Below are positions 28,049 to 39,417 of a stretch of DNA of 64,000 nucleotides, in pieces. The notes under the pieces were generated by a model. The model saw only the letters and a list, made by a program, of their open reading frames with translations, was not told the DNA's origin and did no database searches. Location of the stretch: positions 193,223,803 through 193,287,802 of the forward strand of contig CM035414.1 in NCBI GenBank assembly GCA_020310875.1. Reading direction: 5' to 3'. Every line of letters starts with the position of its first letter. The first letter of the stretch is position 1. The position numbers and the translations under genes are program-made. The DNA is from Ceratopteris richardii (lineage: Eukaryota; Streptophyta; Polypodiopsida; Polypodiales; Pteridaceae).

Positions 28049-30368
28049 CCCCCCCTCTCTCGCGTCTGTCGTCTCTGACAGACCCTTGTTTGGATGAGCG
28101 TTTGACATAGAATTCAACCATGTCTAAAGCTAGGTGGTGTTCTTCCAGGCGTAGTCCTTGTGCTAAGTTTGTTAGGAGGGCATCCCAATCCACTGGACCT
28201 GGAACATCCGGATGTGGCACACACAGTTGTTTTGAATGTAATGTTCGCTCCATTGCAAAGAGGTGGAGTAGATGGGAGCATCTAGGAACAAAGACTTCAG
28301 AGTTGTATTCCCAGAATCTCGTAATGAACATCTCTTTAAATGTTTGCTTGTAGCAAGCGGGGAGGTATTTGATTAGTGCATGCCATGAATAGATCACCTG
28401 GATGGAGGGGGTTGTACTCATATCCTAGACCAAGTCAAGGTTGCCTGCTGTGAATCCAACTCCTGAGAAATGTGGATCTTTAATATTTTTGAAGGTTGTG
28501 AAGGTTACCAACATCAACTCGAATATTTTCATGCACATCTGAGCCATTACATTTGGGATGTTTCGCATTCTGACTCCCAAGTGGCGGATGGTAGAGAGCA
28601 TGTAGCCCACCGTAGCTTGTCCCCGTGGTGGTGCCAGGTATACGTAATTGAGCCACTTTGCACAGCCCTTGACCTCCTTCACAGCGATGGCAAACTCAGG
28701 CCATGTGCGTCTTCTGAGTATGGGAGCATAACAGGGATTATACTTAATGAATAGTGGCATGTTATTCCAAGTTCGAACCATCTCAGGATAAGTTTCTAAG
28801 AGTCGTAGCCACTAGGTAGGTTGATGAATGGATCCTTTTTTAGCACTCTCAGGGATATCATCAGGGCCGAATTGTGTGGCAAAGGTTGGAGCCTTGCCAC
28901 ATCGTCGTTGAATCTCTGCGTTGTAATCTACCAAGAGTACACAATATGGCACATACTGATCATCATTGGTGCCTATCCATCTGTGATGAGACATACTTCA
29001 GAAATATTCTGATTTGATAATGGTGTTCTCAATTTTACTCATGGGCTCAATTTGGACCGCTACTCGATCATCATGTGTGTTGGCTGTTTTTTCGAGTTTC
29101 TGCATCCATTATGGGGCTTCTACCTCGAGTGTGTCCAATCCCTCAATGGTTTGTTGACCACCCAACATTGGCATAGGAACATATGGCTCTTCATAGGACT
29201 CATCCACTTCAATGGGTACCAATTCTTCTGGTTCTGGCTCGATGACTGGGGAGGGTTGTCTTTCATATTGGTAACTTACTTTGCAACTCTGCGACCTGTT
29301 CTCTTAGTGCATTTACCTCTCCTACAGTGGTGGTAGAATCGGTGATCTTGGGTTGGGCTTCCTACATCGTTAGCTGTTGACGGAGAGTATCTCGTTCTTT
29401 GCCCAACTCAACATGCGCTTTCCAGTAGATCCGCATAACTTTCTAGAATTGTCTTCATAGTGTCGGATGGCATAGCTTTGAATCTTTCATGGTCGATCTC
29501 CTGGGGGGAACTCTCCATGGATGCCTCTAAATTTTCTTCGTTTTGCATTTGCAAGTGCTTGTTTTCTTCGAGGGCAGTGGCCATGTGCTTTCTGAGTAAG
29601 GTCAGGTTGCGACGGCTTTTAACATGTTCTGACTGATAAAGTTCTAGTAGAGCTGTTAGTTTTTTAACTTCACCGGATTTGGATGACTGGGGAGCTTCCA
29701 AAAGGGTCTGGTGAGCATGCTCAAGCATAGTGTAGCGTTGATTTAGGTCAGTATTTTCTGCTTCCAAAGCTGCAAGCCTCTTCTATAGTTGCTCATGATC
29801 CGTCGTTATTTGGCGATGTCGGTCTTCCAAGGTTTGGTATTCTATCTGCAACTGATGTACACACTGACGTAATGTGTAAAACATGTTATTTACATTTATG
29901 AATGCCGGGAAAGTGGAGGATGCAGGGGGAATGGGGAGGGGGAAAGGGATAGTGAATGAAGTGGATACGAGAGGTGATGTGGGTGGAGGGGGTATTGGGA
30001 GATGGTGGTAGAGAGGGGGGAGGGAGTGGTGCTGTGGTTGGTGATGTTTCCATGGTGTCAAAAGTGTGGGTGAATGTGTAGATGGGGACCGTGGGTGGGG
30101 TGGATGTGATGTTCCTGAATATTGTTGTAAATGAGGGCATTGTGATCCTCCAAATTGGGTGCCTGGTGAGATAGGAATCCCCATAACATATGTGGGAGTG
30201 TTGAAGTTGGGGTGGTAGTGTCATGTGGTGAAGTGAAGTGTGTAGTGAGAGGTGGTGAGGGTGGTGATGGTGGTGCCTCGTGGTGTTCCTCGGTCTGCAT
30301 AGTGTCTCCTGGTGCCGATACATTCATGTGAATCTGCTTGCCAGAGCGCATGGGACGGATAGGCACCC
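27846..30368 (-). pseudogene. ORF3 remnant (element E)
   Basis: Corresponds to roughly the C-terminal 60% of ORF3 of element A. It includes the Pro/Ser/Thr/His-rich region (about 30360-29890), the coiled coil (29767-29410, LEENKHLQMQNEENLEASME) and the C-terminal domain (28994-27846). TAG codons occur at 28425-28427 (Tyr in A) and 28812-28814 (Trp in A). The coiled-coil part is in another frame. After GSVRDDRR the frame does not stop as in A but runs through the purine tract into the LTR for about 60 more residues, as at the 3' end of element C. The upstream part is cut off by the insertion of element B. Confidence 0.85.
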
Positions 30369-30949
30369 TGTAGCTCAGTGATGAGTAGCACCTCCTTTAA
30401 TGTCAATCCGGGAAGACATGAGAATGGTATGAAGACCTCGAGCAAGTGAAGGCACAAATGTGTGAGTGAGAAGCACACCAACATGCACACACATCCACAC
30501 ACACGCGCACACACGGCAAGAACAAAGAGAGTAAGACAATGGAATCACTTTTATTACAACCAAGTTCTCATACAAGCTCAAAACTACAAGAAGCTACTTC
30601 AAAAATGAGCTCTCTAGCTCTATTTATAGTTTTTGACTAGCTTTGGCCCTGTCCAGACCTAGTGTCCGACCTAGTTAAAAATTAGGTTCCAGGGCTTATT
30701 TGAGGGCTCAAATGAGGTCTAAAAAATATGAAAATTGGTAGCCAATTACTACTAAAGCTCCTCAACCTCGAGGACTCCTTGGCTTGTACAAAATGGAGCT
30801 ACAAAAAGGTGAAACGATATTTACAAGGGTTTTTAGTGATGAGAATCACTTTTAAAATGATGTAAGGATTGGAAAAAATTGATGGGTTGCCTTAGTGCTA
30901 GATCTGCATGTATGTCTGTACTTGCTTCTTCGCATGTATGATGCCAACA
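30369..30949 (-). repeat. 3' LTR of element B
   Basis: 581 bp in minus orientation, of the same type as the LTR of A (shared CTAGATCTGCATGT near the U3 end and a TATAAATA box at 30620-30627). It is preceded on the minus strand by the purine tract GGGGGGGAGAG (30950-30960). Confidence 0.92.
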
Positions 30950-30959
30950 CTCTCCCCCC

Positions 30960-33900
30960 CTAGCGTTTGTCGTCTCTGATAGACCTCTGCTCCACTGTTT
31001 GATCGATGTACTACTGTAGTATGTCGGTGGCCAATTCTTGTTCTTTGATCCGTAGTCCCTTGATCAGGTCTCGTTGAAGGGCATCCCAATTGATTGCTCC
31101 AGGCATGTCAGGTTGTGGTGTAGCGTAGAGCTCTGAATGCATTGTTTGTTCGCACGCAAATAATTGTAGCAGATGAGTTGGGCATGGTGCGAACACTTCT
31201 GAGTGTGACTCCCAAAACCCCGTGGTAAACATATCATCAAAGGTCTGTTTATAGCAAGCAAGAAGATATCTGATTCTTGCGTGCCACGCATAAGCGACTC
31301 GAATGCCCGAGGTCGTGCTCATGTCATAAAGTAAATCGTAATTTCCATTTATGAAGCCCGGAATTGGAGGCTGGATGTTACGTACATTTCGGAAGGTCTT
31401 GAGCACAATTTGCATCATATCCAAGATTACGTACATTGGGTGAAGGCGTGGCATCCAATGTCTGATAGTGGCCATCATGTATGCTACTGTTGGCGTGCCT
31501 GTTGGGGGTGCGATGGAGGGGTAATTCAACCACTGTTTGCAATTTACGTTGTTTTGAACCTTGATAGCAAATGCTTTCCATGATCTTCTTCTCTGCATTG
31601 GCCCAAAGCAAGGGTTATATTTCAAATGCATTTGAGCGTGATCCCATGTTCTTAGCATTTTCAGATAGGTCTGAAGTAATTTTTGCCTCCAGATGGGTTG
31701 GAATATGGCCCCTATTTTGGGTGCCTCTGGAATATCCTCTGGTTCGAACTGTGTTGTGAAGGTGGGGTGCTTGTTGGTTATGCGTTTGATCTCAGCATTG
31801 TAGTCTGCCAATAGTACAAAGTAGTATTGTAACTCTGAACTGGTTATCAACCGCTTAGGAGCCAAGTGCGTGAAATATTCAGATTTGGGTATGGTCTCCT
31901 CAATGGTTCCCATGGCTAGCATCTGTTGGCCCCATTTCTTCTACCTGTTTCATCCATGCTGAAGGGGGTTCCTCATATGTGTCTTGTCCTTCCTCCGTGA
32001 TTCTACCTCCTGGAAGGGGTTGAGGCTCATAGTTGTCTTCAAATGTTTCCTCCACTGGAATGATTACAACTTCTTCTTCTATTGGTTGATCAGGTGGAGA
32101 GGGGGTTCGTTCATACTGTAACAACTTGATCTTTAATTCTGCCACTTGTTGTCGTAGCTCAAGTACCTCATTGGCCATGGAAGAGTCTGGCTCTGGTGAA
32201 GTAGCAGCAGTGACCACTTCTCTTGGTTTTGTCGTGTGCGGTACAAGCCTTGGTTGTTTTTGTAGTTCTTTCACTTGGTCGGCCAGCTGATCATGTGCTT
32301 CTAAGAGGTTGGCATAGGTTTCCAATATTTGTTGGATACTTTCTGAGGGTATGGCCCGGAAGCTAGCAGGGTCTATGGGTGCCCCTGGAGTATTTTCTAT
32401 GGTGGCTTCGAGATTGTCTTGATTTTATTTTTGTAGTCTCGTGTTGCGGGCTAGCTGATCTCTAAGTTGTTCTTCCATTGCCTTACCCGTCTCTATATAC
32501 TTGGCTTCAAGCTCCGCATGAGATTGTTGGAGAGTGGTAACTTCTTGTTGTAATGCAATGTTACTCAGCTCCAAGGCCTTGACACGTGCCTAGAGGTGGG
32601 ACGACAGGGTACAAAGCTCTTTATTATTTTCTTCCAATAATCTGTATTCTTGTTTAAGCTCGGCCGCAGCTTCGAACATAGTGTCTAGTGCCTGACTAAA
32701 TGAGGTGGATGCAAGAGTAGAGGTGGAGGATGCAAGGGGTCCGGAAATGGGGAAGGGAAAAGTAGATGTTGTGCCTACAATGACTGGAAATGGTGACGTG
32801 AGTGAAGTGAAATGTGATGATGTTGGAACACCAATGGTGGTAGGTGGTCCTGTGGATGGTAAAATGTCCATGGGATCGGACGTGATTGTGTGTGGTGTGA
32901 ATCGTGAATACTGGAATGGTTGGTGGCGTGTTAGTGGTGGCCGTGAAGGTGGGGGAGGTGGGGTGGGGTGGGGAAGGGACTTTCTATTATGATTCTCAAT
33001 TTGTTGAACTATATTTACAAGGTTTGCCAAGAATGGAGATAGGGTGGTGTGTGTTGGTTCCGAGGGGGTTAAAAGGGGTACAGTGGGTAGTGGTTCGGAA
33101 AGAGGAAATGGAGTAGTGAGGGAAATTGGGTGTGTTAACGTTTGTGTAGGGCCATGTGGGTGTCCGAGGGCTGGTAGATAAGAAGGACGACCGATGATGG
33201 TTTGTTGGGTGGCGGGGTGACCTATTTGAGGTTCGGAAAATTGGTTGGAACTGGTGGATGTAGGTAAAAGGAAGGATGGAGAAATGGTGGTGTGTCGTAT
33301 GGGTTCACTATGGGTGGATACTAGTTGTTCAGGAAGGCTAGTGGTGAGGGGTTCTGAGGGCTGGATGGGAGGTGATGGTGGAGAGGGTATCTGTATATTT
33401 ACATCTCGTTCATCACTGTTAGTTGGGCTGGCCATGTGAAAATCTTCTGGAGTGGTGGTAGGAAGTGAGGTAGAGACTTCCATTTGGACCATCTTTCCCC
33501 TTCGCGGTCGCGTATCGATCCTTCGTTGGTCATAATGAGGGGTATTACGATATACCATGGTCCTCATGGCTTCCCCAATTCCACAGGTATGTGCCAAAAG
33601 ATTCAATGATTCTACAAAATAAGGATCTACATTCTCCGCTTGCAGCATCTGGTTCACTAGTGCTCTATTTGCCTCTTCTGACAACTTATGCCTTTTCTGC
33701 ACTTGTTTGATCGTTTTGTAGAGTCGTTTGAGTTGTGCAGTGTAGGTAAGGGCTTCCTCCTCACTCTCCTCTGGTTCATTCCTCTGCATCTCCTCTTGAT
33801 CATGTGTGCCTCCCGCCTGAGTGTGTTGTGCCTCATCCTCCCAATGTACTCTTCGTGCCATGCTATGTGGTCGTTCTCTCTAGGATGATGATCCTGGACC

Positions 33901-35119
33901 GTCATTGTCAAAAAAGAATTCACTTCACATAAGTGTGTTGTTTGCAAAAATCTCTCAAAGTCGAAGGATGTATCCTCTCCTAATGTAGTCATGGATGCTA
34001 GCTCAGCATCCGAGGGTAGTGGAGGGGCTGATGAGTGGGTTGTACTACGCCCCCTGATTGTGGTTCTTGGAGGTGGATCGTGAAAGGGGCTACTTGTTCT
34101 TTTTCTCTACAACAGGCTTCTGTGGTGACCTCGCGAGGAATTAGAACCTGTGAAAGTGATCCACAGATTCTTTTAGTGGGTTGAACCACTGATTTCCGCC
34201 CTTGGAAGAATTCCAACTGTGAGTACTTAAGGGCCCATGCGATCGACACATCATAGGCAAGGCATCTGTAGATAATTCTTGTAATCGCACAGCAACCATT
34301 CAAAGTAGGCTTTCTCACGCCTCGTTTGCTTGCTTCATATAACTAGTCAAGGATCCACATTGGCATTTTGATAGGTAAGCTCCCAGTCTGCGCTAGGTAT
34401 AACCCATACCTGTTCTTCTTATGAGGATGTGTGAATCGGTCTTGTGCCGGAAATGCAAAATGTTGAAGACACATTCACAAGGGTATAGCAATGTTTGGGG
34501 TGAGGGCACACATTTCTTTCGATTTCTTGAGTTTATTGTTCTTAATAGACTCTGGTATCAAAGGATCTCGATCGGAGGGTACATGGGTGCCATACATCTG
34601 AAGGGCCTCCCTGATCAAAGTGATGTTCAACTCAAACTTCTTCATTTCCTCCTAGTTTGATAGAGAGGGCACCAGGAATGTGCCTGAATGATCTTTATCT
34701 CCTGTCGCCTTCAGAGTTGCAATCAAGTAATAACACCTAGGGAAATCAGGTTTAGGCAGAGCTCCACTAAAATAGTCTTGCAATCCCGCTTTCTGCCAGA
34801 TATCTTGAAGAGGAGCTACATTTTGCAATGCTTCAAAGTCTCGTGAGAAGAACTAAAAGGTCCACCAAACTCCTCCAAATTCCAACTTGGATTCCCAAAT
34901 ATGATCGGCATCTCCCAAATCTCTTGGCATCTCATTGAACCAATGAGAATGTCCTTTCACTCTTTCTGTTAGGCCACTCGGTGGATCCGAGATGGGAATT
35001 CTTCACACATTCAGGAACTCTTCAGGCCTCGCTGTTAGTGGAGCCTCCACGGGCATGGTATCCCAATTGTTTTGAGTACTAGGGCTTGCTTGGGAGCTCG
35101 TGCCTGCTGCTGCTGCCAT
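30960..35119 (-). pseudogene. ORF3 (element B), full length but broken
   Basis: Starts MAAAAGTSSQ at 35119 and ends at TAG 30960-30962 beside the purine tract, giving nearly the same length as ORF3 of A. All regions are present: the N-terminal Trp-rich domain (about 35000-34200), the acidic block, the Pro/Ser/Thr-rich region (about 33500-32750), the coiled coil (about 32700-32250) and the C-terminal domain (about 31920-30960). Several nonsense codons interrupt it, for example at FLNV*RIP near 35013 and WWTF*FF near 34855, and there are frame changes. At the place where A has its 12620 TGA, B keeps an arginine codon. I do not recognise the protein. Confidence 0.88.
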
Positions 35120-35340
35120 GAGACTTTTGATGCTTATCTACTAGAAGAAGAAAGGCACATTAGTGTTGCATAGGAAACAAGATGTATTGGTGTTCCCTCC
35201 ACAATACTAACATGACAATCCAGATGATTAGTGAAGTGTTTGTGATAGATTTGAGTGGTGGTTAGTGGTTCATGTCATCCTAGATGCATACTTGGGATAT
35301 GCAATGTTCTCAGAATGCACCTACCTCAGAGTGGATGGAT
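35120..35340 (-). promoter_or_regulatory. Spacer between pol and ORF3 with acceptor-like site (element B)
   Basis: On the minus strand the sequence TGCCTTTCTTCTTCTAG lies about 20 bp before the ORF3 ATG, nearly the same as in A. Otherwise non-coding. Confidence 0.5.
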
Positions 35341-38266
35341 TTACAAAATTGGGTCAGGGGGTTTGATACACGGTTTAAGTCTCCAAACTTTGATTGAGGA
35401 TTCATAGCTCCTTGAGCTCATGAAAGGTAAATATTTATGAACTAGATGGTGCTGGATTTGGGGCCTTTTGGGTACCCATTTCCAGACATTTCTAGGTTTG
35501 GCCAAAGGTGTACTAGTGTGGGGTGTAGGTATCTTTCTTGAGCTGTTTACCAAGAGTACTAGTGAGTGTTGATTTATGCTAGTGAGTGGAGGTAAAGCTA
35601 TTTGGGCTTGTAAGTAGGCCTTGGGCACCCATATCTGTCTAGCATTAGGGATAACCTTCATTGACCGCTTAGGCACCCAAATAGAAATGGTATGTCTAGA
35701 TTGTTGCCTAGGGAACTCCTTTGTTTTAGTCCTTGACGGTGTGGCTCGCTTGATGCTCTTTTGAGAACTTGCCTCTAGGGTCATGGTTTTTCCCCCTTGT
35801 GTATCCAGATCTGCTTCATGCCGCGAGGTACTTCATGTTGCCCAAGTTTCTTTGCATGCTTCTTGATCATCGGTCTCCTCAGTGTCGTGTGTTGCTGAGC
35901 CTGCCCTTTTAGAATCTTCTCTGGAACAGATGGGAACTCATCATTGTCTTCTGTACCTTCGTCAGGAGTGACAATCCTCTGTGCCATAGAACCTTGGACA
36001 AGAACAACATTGTTATCTTCATGTGGGTTCCTAGAGGGACCAGCAGTTGGTGCCTTTTCTAATGGTTTGAGTGCTTGATTTCCTAATTCAATCGTAAGGC
36101 GGCTTTGGCCTGCCCAAACCTGAAGAAGTCCACTTCTTAGGTTGAGGTTGACTGCGTGATCATAGATCGAGTCTTGGCCCAAGACAAGAGGTTCGGTAAG
36201 ATCCTCATCTTCACATACTAGCACTTTGGCTGGCATGAGGACCTCTTGGATGTAGAGGGGAAGTTTCACCTCTCCCATGCAAGGGGTTTCAACTCCTCCT
36301 AATCCTATCAGATATGCTTCTAGGGGTTTTACCTCCAATTGCAATTGTTGGCAATAAGAAAGCCGAACTGCACTAGTGGCTGCTCCTGAATCAATTAAAG
36401 CTCTCACGGTCCTTGCACTCTCTCCTTGTCCTACTTCTAGGGTCACAAAAGGTCGTCGATCAACTATCTTACGGGACAGTTCACTTGAAGCCTCGCACAT
36501 GGCTATGTGATAACCTAGAGCTTCATGAGCGCCACTCATGGGTTGATCTCTACCTTGCCTTCTCAATTTCATTCGTCGAATGCGTTCTAAAGCTTCGACC
36601 TGTGCTTCTTCTCGAATTTGCTTTTCCTCTTCTTTACGTTTCTTTGGAGTATTAAGTTGATTGAGCATTTCTTCAGTTAGGGGTTCTTGATATAGCTTGA
36701 CTCTACATCCGCTTATGTAACTTGGTAGTACGTCACCCTCTAGAGTGGCTAGTTGTACTGCTCCACTTGTGGAGATCATATTGATAATCATTGGTCCATA
36801 GCCTCTTTTCTCTAATTTTCGTGCATGTTGCTTCAATGTGTAGACTAGGACTAGGTCTCCTACTTTCAAGCCTTTATCTTTCACATGTGTATCAAAATAC
36901 GCCTTTTGCCTCTTCTTGGCTGCATAGATCTGTTGCAGCTCTCAATCGTGTCTTGCCTAAACGTTCAAGATCAAAGATTCTAGAGGAGAGCTCATGGCCG
37001 GTCCATTCATACTCTTGTGCTACTTTCAATGTAGGTATCAAAAAATCCAATGGTAGCACCGCATTCTGGCCAAACACCATCTGAAAGGGTGTGGCTTGGA
37101 GTACCGTTTTGTAGGCAACTCGGTATGCCCAAACAACGTGGTGTAGCTGTTTGTCCCAATCAGAGTGTATATTATTCACTAATTTGGTCAGCACATTGCA
37201 TAAGATCTTATTTGTGCTCTCAGCCTGGCCATTAGCTTGTGGATGATAGGGGGCCGACTTCTTATGTATCACCAAGAATTCTTGGAGAAGGTTTTCTATG
37301 ACTTCATTCAAGAAGTGTGTGCCTCTATCACTCACTAATTCTATTGGCAATCCGTATCTAGTGAACACATTTTCAAATAAGAACTTTGCTGTTGTTTGAG
37401 CATCATTCTTCGTAGTGGCTTTCACTCCTACCCACTTGGTTAGATAGTATGTGGCCACGATGATATACTCAGCATGTGAACCCTTAGCTGGGGGATTAAT
37501 AGGACCAACAAAGTCTATTCCCCATTTAGATAATGCATGTCCACCCATCATAGGTTTCAATGGCATCTCATCCTTGCGTATAGGATACTCAGTCCGCTGA
37601 CAAACCTCACACCTATGTGCATCCATGTGAAGGGTGGGCCACCAAAATCCTGCAAATAGTATTGCCTTGATCACCCGATCTGGACCAAAGTGTCCTCTTG
37701 CTACACCTTGGTGAGCAGCCTCTAATATCTTGAGGTATTCGCTCTCATGGACACACAGTCTTAGGTAACCATCTTTACCACGTTTGTATAAATTATCACC
37801 AATGATTGCGTAATCTAAGGCTTCTTGTTCCAAACTCCTTTGTCTAGCCAAATTCATATCTTGAGGGAATGTTTTCGTCCTCAGAAAGGCTACTAATGGT
37901 TCACTCCAATCTGGTACTAAAGATATTTGATAAAGAGTAGCATGTTCGACAGGTGGTTTAGTGCGACAGATTGGGCATTCTTTGCACATTCTATAGACAT
38001 CAACTTCCATAGTTGGCCAATGCACTCCTAGTCTCTTGAGTGTCTGTAGGGTTCGTTGTTTTGAGTAGTGTTGCTCTAATGCACCTACATGTGCTAATTG
38101 CAACCATTTAGCGTACTCATCCTCTTCCACACAACTGGCTAATACTCCTTGCTGCATATGTTTATACATATTTCCTGCTATGATATGATACTTTTGGGCT
38201 TTGACTACCTCCCTATCTTGAGTGTTTACTACTGGATGCTTAGGCCCATATGTGAGTACTGGCACT
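35341..38266 (-). pseudogene. Gag-pol C-terminal third: zinc modules, integrase, second protease-like domain (element B)
   Basis: From 38266 leftwards come the two zinc modules (CPICRTK and CEVCQRT), the integrase core (WGIDFVGP, SDRGTHF, GQAESTN), the post-integrase DSGAATSAV domain (near 36390) with LVLGQDS, and the WVPK-rich tail ending KPPDPIL at 35341. The second zinc module has lost several residues before CEVC. A 1-nt deletion near 36925 shifts the frame at the end of integrase, and another shift lies near 35785 in an A-run. LGQDS replaces LGQDW. The 38266 end is created by insertion of copia element D. Confidence 0.9.
38262..38266. repeat. Target-site duplication of element D, left (GCACT)
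   Basis: Repeated exactly at 44815-44819. Confidence 0.95.
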
Positions 38267-39390
38267 TGTTGGTGCAAACAAGCCTTAACACTTGGCCTTG
38301 TTGTGTGCCTTGAAGACCCAACATAAAGCTTGGACTATTGAACCCTTGGAAACCATAAAAGTTTGGACCCTTGGATGATACATTCACAAGAGTCAATAAT
38401 CATGTGAACCTAGTCTTATTGATTCTTACTTTTATCTCATGTAAAAAGTCCATGTGACTTTATCAACATTGTAATCATACCTACTAGACTAGAGTCGTGG
38501 AAAAGTTAGATGATCTAGTTGAGGGAATATCTCCCTAAGTCTAGTGGAGAGAATCAAGGGAGCTTTAATTTGAATTCAAATTCAAATTCATTCAAAAACT
38601 TCTATAAAAACCAATGTAAAAGTCGCGGGGTAAGAGACACTCTTCCCGAGGCTAATCCAAGCATATTTGTGAGTGTGTGAGAGCTACTACTTAGCCTACA
38701 CCTCAGAGTACCATTGTGCATTACATCTCTTGCCAATGGGAATGTACATTTGATAGTATCAATACATATAATCATAGTTCTTTACTCTGTGTTTTCTCTG
38801 AGTGACTACCTCCAAGTCTGTCAACTTCAACAGAGCATATCTCAAGATCTACTGAACCAAATTTGATAATCCAGGGCTCATTGGAACCAGCTCAAAGCAT
38901 TCTACAACACTACAAAGTTTCAAGTCAATCTATTCAGCCAATTGGGAGAAATCGCTGTCGAAGTGATCACTGGTATATTTCTGTGTGATTCCTAAAAAGT
39001 CGGGGGTGTCCCTGATTTTGCTAAACATCATGCTAAGTGTATAGTTTGTCATTTGGAGTGATTTAACTTGCTAATGGTAGCTTGTTAAGTTAATTTAATA
39101 CTCCCAGAAGGAATTAGATCAATTGTAAGTGTGCTGGACACACTGAGCTTAGGACTGAGCAGGTGTCAGTACAGAAATAGCAAGTTTTTGAACTTATGAA
39201 GGTTCAAACTTATCTGTTTTGATTTGATCATTACTCAATCACTTTGTAAAGCACATATATAGTTTCTTGGTGTCATTTGGAAGCTCAAGGAGTCTCCTAA
39301 CCATATCTAAAGAGAAGAAAGGGCAGGTGTGAAGCAGGTCTAGCAGCACCACCTTGATCTTCTGATTGTACCCAGCCATCACATCCAACA
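38267..39390 (+). repeat. 5' LTR of element D
   Basis: 1,124 bp, TGTTGG...CCAACA. TATAAAAA at 38603-38610 follows a (GAATTCAAA)-like A/T-rich stretch. Differences from the 3' LTR are at 38835 (G versus T) and near 39310 (A versus G). Confidence 0.98.
38603..38610 (+). promoter_or_regulatory. TATA box of element D
   Basis: TATAAAAA lies about 335 bp into the LTR, with a matching copy at 44027 in the 3' LTR. Confidence 0.65.
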
Positions 39391-39391
39391 G

Positions 39392-39403
39392 TGGTATCAG
39401 AGC
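39392..39403 (+). other. Primer-binding site, initiator tRNA-Met (element D)
   Basis: TGGTATCAGAGC, one base after the LTR, is the standard plant copia site. Confidence 0.95.
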
Positions 39404-39417
39404 AAAACAAGGTAATC

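Larger units (their letters stand above)
27416..30368 (-). mobile_element. Element E: 3' fragment of a gypsy element (X-type LTR plus ORF3)
   Basis: Reading leftwards on the minus strand, the ORF3 remnant (30368 to about 28050) runs into a purine tract and an LTR (28048-27416). At 30369 the sequence changes abruptly to the LTR of element B, so the rest of E should lie beyond B, outside the window. Its LTR U3 and ORF3 tail are of the same type as the 3' end of element C and differ from A and B. Several nonsense codons and shifts show that E is old, and it is the outermost layer of the nest. Confidence 0.85.
30369..38266 (-). mobile_element. Element B, segment 1 (3' LTR, ORF3, pol C-terminus)
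   Basis: Minus-strand gypsy element that landed in ORF3 of element E and was later split by D, C and G. This is its 3' third. The other pieces are 44815-46974 and 61139-63062; its gag start and 5' LTR would lie right of the window. The LTR and ORF3 are closest to element A, while pol is closest to element C. Damage is heavier than in A or C, in keeping with its position as host of the other insertions. Confidence 0.93.

Noticed and set aside
39391..39417. GTG start for the copia protein
   Set aside because: It lies in the tRNA primer site; ATG 39418 fits the family start better.
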